This document shows, in pieces, positions 1-8,256 of a stretch of DNA of 64,000 nt. Position 1 is the stretch's first letter, and every line of letters begins with the position of its first letter. The stretch covers positions 1,240,001 to 1,304,000 of the forward strand of contig OZ244825.1 of the NCBI GenBank assembly GCA_965220385.1, in the 5' to 3' direction. The stretch is from PCPOR2b sp965220385 (lineage in GTDB: Bacteria > Poribacteria > WGA-4E > PCPOR2b). The translations under genes and the position numbers were made by a program. The notes beneath the pieces were generated by a model. That model ran no database searches and was not told the DNA's origin. It worked only from the letters and a program-made list of their open reading frames with translations.

Positions 1-143
1 TTTCTGCCGTTGAAGTTCTTACCGATATTGTAGGGGGGATCTGCAAAAACTAAGTCTACTGAGTTATCAGGAATTTTGCTTGACAAGGCATCAAGCGCGT
101 CTCCCCAAATTATCAGATGATTCCCTTTTTCCAAGGCTTCCAT
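1..143 (-). CDS. DNA methyltransferase, N-terminal fragment (cut by window edge)
   Basis: The first 47 codons of a minus-strand gene are visible, reading leftward off the window with no stop. An ATG at 143 is preceded by GAGGAAG at good spacing. The peptide begins MEALEKGNHLIIWGDALDAL and carries ADPPYNIGKNF at residues 34-44. DPPY is motif IV of amino-methyltransferases that act on adenine N6 or cytosine N4. Motif IV so near the N-terminus, followed by NIGKNF, matches the beta-class arrangement of restriction-modification or orphan methyltransferases. The rest of the gene, any restriction partner and the recognition site lie outside the window. It follows thiS by 25 bp, which probably reflects co-orientation only. 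Confidence 0.8.
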   Translation of the reverse strand, partial: MEALEKGNHLIIWGDALDALSSKIPDNSVDLVFADPPYNIGKNFNGR

Positions 144-168
144 AACTTCCTCGTTTCAGATGGAAAGT

Positions 169-375
169 TTAGCCTCCCTGTGCCGCCCGGATAATCTCAA
201 TCTCGCTGTCCGGTTGGATTTCTGTTTCTTCCCACAGGGTTCTGGGAATCACTTCTTGGTTGATTGCAACAGCAATCCCCGGTCGGGAGGGATCAATCTC
301 CAAGTCTAAAAGCAGTTGTTGGAGGGTTAATCCCGGTGAAACTTCTTTGGTTTCGCCGTTCACTGTTATGTCCAT
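169..375 (-). CDS. thiS: Sulfur carrier protein ThiS
   Basis: A 68-residue ubiquitin-like protein that carries sulfur as a C-terminal thiocarboxylate to ThiG for making the thiazole ring of thiamine. The length is typical. It begins MDITVNGE and ends in the diagnostic Gly-Gly (RAAQGG), the site of adenylation and sulfur transfer. GGGAGGG lies just upstream of the ATG. The gene starts 18 bp after the stop of thiO, so the two are very likely cotranscribed and supply two inputs of the same step. thiG, thiF and thiC are not in the window. Confidence 0.93.
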   Translation of the reverse strand: MDITVNGETKEVSPGLTLQQLLLDLEIDPSRPGIAVAINQEVIPRTLWEETEIQPDSEIEIIRAAQGG

Positions 376-393
376 GTGATCCCTCCCTGATTA

Positions 394-1548
394 TTAAAAC
401 CGAGACAATTTGAAAGGCGCAATAGTTTTCGATGTTTCGCCTGTCAAGACAAGTGTGGTGATTTCACGGGCGGTGATGGGGGTAAGAAGTATCCCGTTCC
501 GGTAGTGGCCAGTTGCCATGATAAGATTTTCAACGCCCGTCTCACCCAGAATCGGTGCGTTGTCCCGACTACCCGGACGCAGACCCGCCCAAGTTTCCAA
601 AACCGGAAGATCATAGACACCCGGTACAGCTTCCCAAGCACCTCTGAGGAGTTCAAATAAACCCCCTGCTGTCAGTCGTGTGTCGAAGCCCATCTCTTCG
701 CTGGTAGCGCCGATCACCAAGCGACCATCATCCTTCGGAACCAAATAGACATCCGTCGGATACTTCGCGCGCGGTGCACGGATGACCTTTTGAAGAGCAA
801 CTCCTTCCTCCATCCGTAACGCGAGCATCTGCCCCTTAACCGGACGGACAGGTGGTTGCACCGCTTTGGGTAATCCATTAATATCACTTGACCAACATCC
901 CGCTGCTAACACAATGACATCGGCTTCTTCCAAATTGTCTTTGACCCAAATCCCTCTGGCTTTTCCGTCGACAATCTCAATTTTGCCTACGGATGTGTCT
1001 TCGTATAATACCCCGTTTGTGTTCTGATAGGCTCTGATCAGTGCTTCAACCATCGCTCGGTTGTCAACCTGATGGTCATCCTTGCTCCAAATCGCTGCAG
1101 TGATTTTAGGGGAGAGTAACGGCTCCATCTCACGTGCTTCCCTACCGCTGATCCACTCCACTTTCAGATCCAAGAGTTTCTGGGATTCATAGAGGTGCTC
1201 CAACTCGCGTGCGTCGTCCCGATCCACCCCAACGATGAGTGTCCCTTCTGCCCGGTATCCGACGTTCATACGACTGTCTGTTTCTAACTCGGCAACCCAC
1301 TCAGGGTACATTCGACAACTCTGAACACCCATGTTGAGGAGTTCACGTTCCTCAAAGTGCACTTCTGCGTGCGGTGCTAACATCCCTGCGGCAGCCCAAG
1401 ATGCAGCGCGACCCGCTTGATCTCGTTCATAAATCGAGACAGTGCAGCCCGCTTTTGCTAACTGCCAGCCGATACCGAGTCCAATTACCCCGCCACCCAC
1501 AATAATTGCGCGTTTATTTGAATGTGTGTTGCTGATTGGCATAGTCAT
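394..1548 (-). CDS. thiO: Glycine oxidase ThiO (FAD-dependent)
   Basis: An FAD-dependent D-amino-acid-oxidase-fold enzyme that oxidises glycine to iminoglycine for the thiamine thiazole ring in aerobic thiamine makers. The N-terminus shows the dinucleotide fold IIVGGGVIGLGIGWQLAKAG, and later come AASWAAAGMLAPH and GHYRNGILLTP, both typical of ThiO. The frame is open to an ATG at 1587, but MTMPISNTH at 1548 lies behind GGAAG and gives a more usual N-terminus, so 1548 is preferred. thiS follows 18 bp downstream. No TPP riboswitch was recognised in the roughly 250 bp upstream. Function follows from family knowledge and the adjacent thiS. Confidence 0.9.
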   Translation of the reverse strand: MTMPISNTHSNKRAIIVGGGVIGLGIGWQLAKAGCTVSIYERDQAGRAASWAAAGMLAPHAEVHFEERELLNMGVQSCRMYPEWVAELETDSRMNVGYRAEGTLIVGVDRDDARELEHLYESQKLLDLKVEWISGREAREMEPLLSPKITAAIWSKDDHQVDNRAMVEALIRAYQNTNGVLYEDTSVGKIEIVDGKARGIWVKDNLEEADVIVLAAGCWSSDINGLPKAVQPPVRPVKGQMLALRMEEGVALQKVIRAPRAKYPTDVYLVPKDDGRLVIGATSEEMGFDTRLTAGGLFELLRGAWEAVPGVYDLPVLETWAGLRPGSRDNAPILGETGVENLIMATGHYRNGILLTPITAREITTLVLTGETSKTIAPFKLSRF

Positions 1549-1682
1549 AGACAGGCTTCCAAGCTGTTGCTTAGTCGGGGAAAACATTCCCGGAAACGTG
1601 GGCTACTGCACGGCACAGTCTTCCTAATTTTAGCGCACTTTTATCCCCGCTGCAATGAAAAAATTTCTATTTGGAAATTCCG

Positions 1683-1712
1683 TTGCGTCTTTCTGCCCAG
1701 TTGTGCTATACT
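1683..1712 (+). promoter_or_regulatory. Predicted sigma-70-type promoter for the S1 gene
   Basis: TTGCGT (1683-1688) and TATACT (1707-1712) are separated by 18 bp, upstream of the S1 gene in the divergent thiO/S1 interval. The -10 box is near consensus and lies in a locally AT-rich tract. Transcription would start near 1719 and leave a leader of about 120 nt. This is inferred from the sequence pattern only. Confidence 0.45.
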
Positions 1713-1841
1713 ATATATGCTTAACTTATGTCAGAAGTTTGACCCAGATAGGTCGTTAGTGACCCTAGAAAAGGAGGAGCTGGTGAATTAAATCTATCAA
1801 ATCTAGTGCCGTTATTGAGTTTGAATAGAGCCAGTTACGTG

Positions 1842-3890
1842 ATGAACGAGGATTCAAAAAAGGAACAGGAAACAACGGATCAGCCCGCGGTCGAAGTGGA
1901 ACCCACTGATGCAGTTGAAACTGAGGAGGAACCGGACACCTCTCCAGTGAGTGACGACAACCAGTCGGAGGAGCAACCTGCGGAAGGAGATCAGCCACAA
2001 GACGAGCAGCAGGATGCACCGTCAACGAAAGAGACGGAGGACGATGGCGAGGAGATCTCTCTGTCTGAAGATAAATCGGCAGCAGTAGAGGCGCCCGTCG
2101 ATGCACCGGAAGCAACTCCGGAGCTTGTGGAAGTCGAATCCCTGGAAGAGGCTTATGATAATTCCCTCAAAGCTTTTTCGGAGGGCGAAATTGTCAAGGG
2201 TACTGTGATTAACGTTGATCATGACGAAGTTATGATTGATATCGGGTTCAAGTCAGAAGGGTATATCCCAGTATCGGAGTTCCCAATTAGGGAGGAAAGT
2301 GCACCTCCCGTAAATGTCGGTGACCAGATCGATGTGTACATTGTCCGGAGAGAAGATTCCGAAGGCCAACTTGTCCTATCCAAGGAAATCGCTGACCAGA
2401 AACTGGTTTGGGACGAAATTACTGAGGCTTATGAAGCGGAGCGGGTGGTGACCGGAACCGTCGTGCAGCGTATTAAGGGCGGGCTGCAGGTAGATCTTGG
2501 TAAGCTACGCGCCTTCCTGCCGGCGTCTCAGGTTGAATTGCGCCCCCCACAAGATTTTGACCAATATATCGGTCAGACACTTGAAGCCAAGGTTGTTAAA
2601 TTGAGCAAGCGTCGCCGCAATATTGTCCTGTCACGCCGCGTGATCCTCGAGGAAGAGTTAGCAGCGCAAAAGACTGCTCTCTTCGAGAACATCGAAACCA
2701 ACCAAGTGCGACCAGGGGTTGTAAAGAGTATCACGACCTTTGGCGCGTTTGTTGATCTTGGTGGTATTGATGGCTTACTCCACAAAACAGATATGTCGTG
2801 GCGGCGAGTCAATCATCCCTCCGAAGTTGTTGCTGTGGGAGATGAGATAGACGTGATGGTTATCTCTGTTGACCGCGATACGGAGAAGGTCTCTCTCGGG
2901 TTAAAACAGAAAACCTTGGATCCATGGGAGTCGGTCGAAGAAAAATATCCCACTGGCTCCACCGTTACAGGGAAAGTGGTAGGCATTGTCAATTACGGGG
3001 CATTTCTGGAGTTGGAAGAGGGGGTTGAAGGACTCATCCATATCTCTGAGATGTCGTGGACCCGGCGAAACATTGCCCCGTCGAAGGTTGTTGCAAAGGA
3101 CGATGTCATTGACGCAGTTGTCTTGGATATCGACAAGAATAATCAGAAGCTTTCTCTCGGATTGAAGCAACTGCATCCCAATCCTTGGGAGCTATTGGAG
3201 ACAAAATACCCTGTCGGCACAAAACTTACAGGTCGCGTGCGAAATCTCACCAATTTTGGTGCATTCGTCGAAATCGAGGAAGGAATTGATGGTCTGATCC
3301 ATATTTCTGACCTGTCGTGGCTAAAGCGAATCGTGGATCCGCGCGAGGTCCTTAAGGAAGGTGACGAAGTTGAGGTCATGGTTCTAAGCATTGATCCAGC
3401 ACAGCAGAAGATTTCTCTCGGGTTGAAGCAGATTGAACCTGATCCGTGGATGGAAGTGCCCAATAAATACAAAATTGGATCGGTCGTCCGCGGTAAGGTT
3501 GTGAATATTACCAGCTTTGGTGTGTTCGCGCAACTTGAAGATGATATCGAAGGGCTAATCCATATCTCTGAATTAGCTGAGCAGCGTATCGAAAAACCAG
3601 AAGACATCGTCTCCGTTGGTCAGGAATTGGATCTGAAAGTCATTCACTTAGATCCGACTGAACGTCGAATCGGGTTGTCCCTAAAAGCTGCACAGGCTGA
3701 ACAAGATCGTGCAACCATCACTCAATACGAGCAGGAACAGGAAGTACGCTCACAGGCGCAAGAAAAGGACCGGGAGGAACTGACTGCGTTTGGAGGGTTG
3801 TTAAAAGAACAACTAAATCGATCCGGGGCTGAAGAGGCATCCGACGAGACCACCGAGGAAGAACCGGAAGAGGCTTCCAAAGAAAATTAA
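1842..3890 (+). CDS. rpsA: 30S ribosomal protein S1 (six S1 domains)
   Basis: An RNA-binding ribosomal protein that helps mRNA dock on the 30S subunit. Six S1 OB-fold domains follow one another from about residue 113 to 630. Domains 3-6 are the most alike, each with GAF or GVF (VDLGGIDGLLH, ELEEGVEGLIHISEMSW and similar) and ending with SLGLKQ. A Glu/Asp-rich, Pro-rich segment of about 105 residues precedes domain 1, and an acidic tail ends the protein. Both are probably disordered. The ATG at 1842 was chosen. The frame also opens at a GTG at 1806, and neither start has a close Shine-Dalgarno. A very strong AAGGAGG sits at 1771-1777, too far upstream for either. Six domains match proteobacterial S1 rather than shorter Gram-positive versions. 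Confidence 0.92.
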   Translation: MNEDSKKEQETTDQPAVEVEPTDAVETEEEPDTSPVSDDNQSEEQPAEGDQPQDEQQDAPSTKETEDDGEEISLSEDKSAAVEAPVDAPEATPELVEVESLEEAYDNSLKAFSEGEIVKGTVINVDHDEVMIDIGFKSEGYIPVSEFPIREESAPPVNVGDQIDVYIVRREDSEGQLVLSKEIADQKLVWDEITEAYEAERVVTGTVVQRIKGGLQVDLGKLRAFLPASQVELRPPQDFDQYIGQTLEAKVVKLSKRRRNIVLSRRVILEEELAAQKTALFENIETNQVRPGVVKSITTFGAFVDLGGIDGLLHKTDMSWRRVNHPSEVVAVGDEIDVMVISVDRDTEKVSLGLKQKTLDPWESVEEKYPTGSTVTGKVVGIVNYGAFLELEEGVEGLIHISEMSWTRRNIAPSKVVAKDDVIDAVVLDIDKNNQKLSLGLKQLHPNPWELLETKYPVGTKLTGRVRNLTNFGAFVEIEEGIDGLIHISDLSWLKRIVDPREVLKEGDEVEVMVLSIDPAQQKISLGLKQIEPDPWMEVPNKYKIGSVVRGKVVNITSFGVFAQLEDDIEGLIHISELAEQRIEKPEDIVSVGQELDLKVIHLDPTERRIGLSLKAAQAEQDRATITQYEQEQEVRSQAQEKDREELTAFGGLLKEQLNRSGAEEASDETTEEEPEEASKEN

Positions 3891-3908
3891 CACGTATGCA
3901 TTCAGAAA

Positions 3909-3950
3909 AGTAAGATTGCGCTCCTTTGTGAAACGGAGTGCAATCTTACT
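3909..3950 (+). terminator. Hairpin terminator after the S1 gene
   Basis: AGTAAGATTGCGCTCC (3909-3924) pairs with GGAGTGCAATCTTACT (3935-3950) across a 10-nt loop. This gives a 16-bp stem with one G-T wobble, 19 bp after the S1 stop codon. No clear T-run follows, so it may act as an mRNA 3'-end stabiliser or need Rho. Confidence 0.6.
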
Positions 3951-4560
3951 ACTTGAACCTCCGTATCAGCATAAGGTATAAATTGCTATCGCCTATCTCT
4001 TGAATAGATTTTGATGATGGCAATCTCCCGTGCAGCAATTACGATAAGGCATGAAACGTAACTTCCGCCTCTCACGCTTCATATGTCATTTATGGCTGCG
4101 GTGATTGTCAAATTACGCACAGGCTATGTGATAGCACAATATGATTTCGTATATGTATCCAAGACCTTGCCATTATCTTTCCCCTGCTGCTTAATCGTGC
4201 ATGGCTAGCAACAAATGGTTAGTATCTCTTCTCTATCGCCTCCGCTTGTTGGCGCGTATAGCCTATCACGCCTCGTGTTAGCTAGATCCGCTACCCAAAA
4301 TGGCGGCAGTCGAGTTGGCAGACTTTCTCAAGAATTGGTGATAGGGTACTCTCTCCAGCAATACCCGCTCAGATCGTCGGAAATCCCTAATAACTGCTAA
4401 GGGTTTCTCATGCTGCCTGATTGGAGAGAGGAAGGGATATATTTAACTTCGTACACATCAGCCATGGTTAGCTTGAGGTTTTGTGATACTTAAAAAGATA
4501 GGGTTTTCGAAGAATTGTTGATATACCGAGTATAAAAGTATTAAATCAGGAGAAACTCAA
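3951..4560 (+). other. Long gene-free interval upstream of metK
   Basis: About 610 bp between the S1 hairpin and metK hold no convincing gene. One 61-codon frame at 4215-4400 has no family resemblance and no ribosome-binding site. I searched by eye for SAM-I, SAM-II and SAH riboswitch cores and found none. Around 4240-4320 the sequence contains AAAATGGCGGCA followed by GTTGGC. The same pair recurs at 54768-54788, which suggests a degraded interspersed repeat. The rest looks unstructured, though it could still hold an unrecognised leader RNA for the SAM-cycle operon. Confidence 0.5.
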
Positions 4561-5715
4561 TTGGCTCAAAACTATGTATTTACCTCTGAATCTGTAACTG
4601 AAGGACACCCCGACAAACTTGCAGACCAGATCTCTGACGCCGTGCTCGACGCGGTAATGGCAGAAGATCCGATGGGGCGTGTTGCCTGCGAAACGCTAGT
4701 AACAACGGGGCTCGCACTGATTACCGGTGAAATGACGACCTCTGCCAATTTTATTGATATTCCCGCACTTGTTCGTCATACTATCCAACAGGTCGGCTAC
4801 GTTAAAGCAACTTATGGGTTTGACTATGAACATTGTGCGCTGTTGACCGCAATTGATGAACAATCGCCTGACATAGCGATGGGCGTGGATCGGCTTGGTG
4901 CTGGAGATCAAGGGATGATGTTTGGCTATGCTTGCCGCGAAACAGCGGAGCTAATGCCGATGCCAATTATACTGGCGCATAAACTGACCCGCCGTTTGGC
5001 ACAGGCGCGGAAAGAGAGTATATTGAACTTCCTAAGGCCCGACGGGAAGTCGCAGGTGACCGTTGAATATGCCGATGGACAACCCGCACGCGTTAATACC
5101 GTCGTGATTTCTACCCAACATGCACCCGAGGTTACGACTGACGAGCTCAGGGAAGCTGTTATTGAGGAAGTGATTAAACCCACTATTCCTGAAGAATTGC
5201 GTCAGAAGTCATCCGACATCATCTACCATGTCAATCCCACAGGGCGGTTTGTTGTCGGTGGACCCCAGGGCGATTGTGGACTCACGGGGCGAAAGATAAT
5301 CGCAGATACCTATGGAGGCATGGGACGGCACGGCGGTGGTGCTTTTTCCGGAAAAGATCCGACCAAAGTGGATCGGAGTGCTGCATACGCGGCGCGCCAC
5401 GTTGCGAAAAACATTGTCGCAGCTGAACTGGCGGATCGGTGTGAAGTCCAGCTCTCCTACGCTATCGGTGTTGTAGAACCGATTTCGATTATGCTCGATA
5501 CATTTGGCACAGGTGCGGTACCCGATGAAAAACTGACGCAACTTGTGGAGAAACATTTTGACCTAACGCCGGCCGGGATTATCGAACGCCTTCAACTCCG
5601 GAAACCCATTTACTCGGCAACAGCAGCCTATGGCCACTTTGGACGTGAGGAGCCGGGCTTCACGTGGGAATTGACGGACTATGCAGATCTGCTGAAGTCT
5701 GAGGCGGGAGTGTAG
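4561..5715 (+). CDS. metK: S-adenosylmethionine synthase
   Basis: Makes S-adenosylmethionine from methionine and ATP in the cytoplasm. The 384-residue length is standard. Visible signatures are TEGHPDKLADQISDAVLD near the N-terminus, GAGDQGMMFGYA near residue 117, and the Gly-rich GGGAFSGKDPTKVDRSAAY loop around residue 260, which binds the triphosphate. The gene starts with TTG (Leu read as Met), supported by AGGAG at 4548-4552. ahcY follows after 11 bp, so these two and the next two genes form the likely SAM-cycle operon. Family identification is secure. Confidence 0.97.
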   Translation: MAQNYVFTSESVTEGHPDKLADQISDAVLDAVMAEDPMGRVACETLVTTGLALITGEMTTSANFIDIPALVRHTIQQVGYVKATYGFDYEHCALLTAIDEQSPDIAMGVDRLGAGDQGMMFGYACRETAELMPMPIILAHKLTRRLAQARKESILNFLRPDGKSQVTVEYADGQPARVNTVVISTQHAPEVTTDELREAVIEEVIKPTIPEELRQKSSDIIYHVNPTGRFVVGGPQGDCGLTGRKIIADTYGGMGRHGGGAFSGKDPTKVDRSAAYAARHVAKNIVAAELADRCEVQLSYAIGVVEPISIMLDTFGTGAVPDEKLTQLVEKHFDLTPAGIIERLQLRKPIYSATAAYGHFGREEPGFTWELTDYADLLKSEAGV

Positions 5716-5726
5716 GAGGCCAAACT

Positions 5727-6989
5727 ATGAATTACGACATCAAAGATCGAGAACTTGCAGACGATGGAAAGCGGCGAATTGACTGGGCGGACCGATTCAT
5801 GCCTGTTCTGCGGTTAATTCGTCAACGGTTTGAGCAGGAGCGTCCACTCGAAGGTGTGCGGATTTCTGCCTGTTTGCATGTTACGACGGAAACAGCGAAC
5901 TTAGCCCGAGCACTGAAAGCGGGTGGTGCCGAGGTACTTCTATGCGCTTCTAACCCGCTTAGTACGCAGGATGATGTTGCCGCGTCCCTTGTGGCACACG
6001 ATGGAATCCCCATTTATGCGATCAAAGGGGAGGATACTGAGACCTATTACCAGCATATCGATGAAGCGGTCAACTTCAAACCCGCTATTACGATGGACGA
6101 CGGGGCGGATCTGGTCTCGCGCCTGCACGCTGAAGATGCCAACCCATCCTACGTGGAAAATGTGTTGGCTGGAACTGAAGAGACAACAACCGGAGTTATC
6201 CGCCTCAAGAGTATGGCTGCCGAAGATGTCCTCAGGTATCCAATCATCGCCGTGAATGATGCCAAAACTAAGCATTTCTTTGATAATCGCTACGGAACCG
6301 GACAGAGCACACTAGACGGGATAATTCGCGCAACCAATCTACTCATCGCTGGAACTACCGTTGTTGTTGCCGGTTACGGTTGGTGCGGACGGGGATTTGC
6401 TGACCGGGCACGGGGCCTCGGCGCAAATGTTATCGTCGCGGAGGTCGATCCGTTGAACGCCTTGGAAGCGGTTATGGACGGATTCCGCGTTCTGCCCATG
6501 GTCCAAGCTGTCACGGAAGCAGATGTGGTTGTTACGCTTACCGGTAATATGCATGTCTTGCGTCGTGAGCATTTTGAAGCGATGAAGGATGGAGCCATTA
6601 TCTGTAATTCGGGGCATTTCAACGTTGAGATTAACATTCCCGATCTCAAAGATTTAAGCACTGAAGTGAGAACGACACGCGAGTTAGTCGAGGAATACGC
6701 TCTCAAGGATGGGCGTAAACTGTATCTCCTTGGTGAAGGAAGGCTTATCAATCTCGCTGCAGCGGAAGGGCATCCAGCTAGCGTGATGGATATGAGTTTT
6801 GCCAATCAGGCGTTGTCTGCGGAGTATGTAGTCCAAAACCATGAGCGGATGGAAAACCGCGTCTATGATGTGCCGGAGGAGCTTGATGACTCTATCGCAG
6901 CGCTGAAACTACAGGCTCTCGGTGTTGCCATTGATGAATTGACCGAAGAACAAGAGACCTATCTCAATTCTTGGACAATGGGTACTTAA
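5727..6989 (+). CDS. ahcY: Adenosylhomocysteinase
   Basis: Hydrolyses S-adenosylhomocysteine to adenosine and homocysteine, removing the inhibitory product of SAM-dependent methylation. The 420 residues match the shorter archaeal/Thermotoga-type enzyme, without the longer C-terminal tail ending KYRY of eukaryotic forms. The active-site block NDAKTKHFFDNRYGTGQS lies near residue 178. The NAD-binding fold VVVAGYGWCGRGFADRARG follows near residue 213. AGGAGG overlaps the metK stop codon and sets the ATG. It is directly downstream of metK, the enzyme that makes its substrate's precursor, as expected for an activated-methyl cycle. Confidence 0.96.
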   Translation: MNYDIKDRELADDGKRRIDWADRFMPVLRLIRQRFEQERPLEGVRISACLHVTTETANLARALKAGGAEVLLCASNPLSTQDDVAASLVAHDGIPIYAIKGEDTETYYQHIDEAVNFKPAITMDDGADLVSRLHAEDANPSYVENVLAGTEETTTGVIRLKSMAAEDVLRYPIIAVNDAKTKHFFDNRYGTGQSTLDGIIRATNLLIAGTTVVVAGYGWCGRGFADRARGLGANVIVAEVDPLNALEAVMDGFRVLPMVQAVTEADVVVTLTGNMHVLRREHFEAMKDGAIICNSGHFNVEINIPDLKDLSTEVRTTRELVEEYALKDGRKLYLLGEGRLINLAAAEGHPASVMDMSFANQALSAEYVVQNHERMENRVYDVPEELDDSIAALKLQALGVAIDELTEEQETYLNSWTMGT

Positions 6990-7006
6990 TGCAAGGGGAC
7001 TGACTC

Positions 7007-7243
7007 ATGAAAAAATCGGATCTCTGGGAAAGTATCATTCTGCTCGTGTCGGCGATTCTGCTTGTACCAATCTGGATGTATAAGTCGAATTCGGCGCAAC
7101 TGTCTGACGGAATGTTCAAGCTGTATCAGATACTGCAAGTGGTGTTAGTCGTTGTCCTTGTTGCCATCTTGGTTCGGCGCGTTCGGCGTGTCATCACAGC
7201 ACTACGTGAAAACAAAAACCGTCAGGGACCCTTTCCTTCCTAA
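7007..7243 (+). CDS. Small two-helix membrane protein
   Basis: A 78-residue protein of no recognised family. Two hydrophobic helices are visible, at about residues 9-26 (SIILLVSAILLVPIWMY) and 41-57 (ILQVVLVVVLVAILV). The second runs into a strongly basic stretch RRVRRVITALRENKNR, so the C-terminus should stay in the cytoplasm. It starts 17 bp after ahcY with GGGGACTG upstream and lies in the same operon as metK, ahcY and the PfkB kinase. Its role cannot be read from the sequence. Confidence 0.75.
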   Translation: MKKSDLWESIILLVSAILLVPIWMYKSNSAQLSDGMFKLYQILQVVLVVVLVAILVRRVRRVITALRENKNRQGPFPS

Positions 7244-7291
7244 ATCCACTTTTACACGGTAGCAAAGTTGATCTGATTGTGAGGTTGATTC

Positions 7292-8197
7292 ATGAGTATT
7301 TTGGTCGTCGGATCCGTTGGGTTGGATGATGTTAAGACCCATGTCGGTAAAGTCGAAAACGCGCTAGGCGGATCGGCAATCTACTTCTCGACGGCGGCGA
7401 GCTTCTTCTATGATTCGATTCGATTGGTCGCTGTTGTCGGAGATGATTTTCCGCAAGAGCATCTCGATTTCTTGGAGGCACGAGGGATTGGACTCGAAGG
7501 CTTGGAACAGATCCAAGATGGCAAGACCTTCCGTTGGGGCGGAGACTACACAAGCGACCTCAACGCTGCGACGACGCTCTTTACCGATCTGAATGTCTAC
7601 GGTGACTTCAATCCGAAGCTGCCGGAGGCGTATAAAGACACACCCTACGTTTTTCTTGCTAACATCAATCCTGAATTGCAGCTGAATGTGCTTCGGCAAG
7701 CGACAACGCCGAAATTGATTGTATGCGATACGATGAATCTCTGGATCAACAATAGTCTTGACGCATTGATGCGAACTTTGAGCGAAGTAGACATCTTAAT
7801 CCTAAATGACGGGGAAGCGCGCCTGCTAACGGGAGAAAGCAACCTAATTCGTGCTGGAAAGCAGATTCTCACCTACGGTCCAGATCGGGTTGTTATTAAA
7901 AAGGGGGAACACGGGGCGATTTCCTTGACAGACTCAACCTTCTTCGCTGCACCGGCTTATCCATTAGAATCAGTATCCGACCCCACGGGAGCAGGTGACA
8001 GCTTCGCTGGCGGATTCTTGGGGTATCTCGCTTCTGTCGGAGAGACCTCGGAGGCAGCAGTTCGCAAAGCAGTTATCTACGGAACCGTTGTTGCTTCCTT
8101 TAATGTTGAAGATTTCAGTTTGAACCGTCAGCGCCGACTGACACGATCCGAAATTGAAGACCGCTACCATCAACTGTACGAAGCGGCCCTCTTCTGA
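7292..8197 (+). CDS. PfkB-family kinase, possibly adenosine kinase
   Basis: A ribokinase/adenosine-kinase superfamily protein of 301 residues. The N-terminal signature region SVGLDDVKTHVGKVENALGG and the C-terminal anion-hole motif DPTGAGDSFAGGFLGYLA, with the catalytic base Asp in GAGD, are both present. The substrate cannot be fixed from motifs. Position suggests adenosine: AhcY upstream releases adenosine, and phosphorylating it would pull that reversible hydrolysis forward and salvage the purine. A sugar or other nucleoside is the alternative. The start ATG has GAGG nearby. It ends the SAM-cycle operon and faces the next gene tail to tail. Confidence 0.88.
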   Translation: MSILVVGSVGLDDVKTHVGKVENALGGSAIYFSTAASFFYDSIRLVAVVGDDFPQEHLDFLEARGIGLEGLEQIQDGKTFRWGGDYTSDLNAATTLFTDLNVYGDFNPKLPEAYKDTPYVFLANINPELQLNVLRQATTPKLIVCDTMNLWINNSLDALMRTLSEVDILILNDGEARLLTGESNLIRAGKQILTYGPDRVVIKKGEHGAISLTDSTFFAAPAYPLESVSDPTGAGDSFAGGFLGYLASVGETSEAAVRKAVIYGTVVASFNVEDFSLNRQRRLTRSEIEDRYHQLYEAALF

Positions 8198-8256
8198 ATC
8201 CAAAATCCACGCGGATCACTTCAGACACTGTGCGCTGCATCAAGAAACTGTGACAC

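Noticed and set aside
1588..1800. Possible TPP riboswitch before thiO
   Set aside because: The conserved CTGAGA and ACCTGA-type blocks of the thi box are not visible on the minus strand.
4215..4400. 61-codon frame upstream of metK
   Set aside because: No ribosome site, no recognisable family, and part of it coincides with a repeat-like block.
4400..4560. Possible SAM riboswitch before metK
   Set aside because: I could not match the conserved cores of SAM-I, SAM-II or SAH aptamers, so no call was made beyond noting the long leader.
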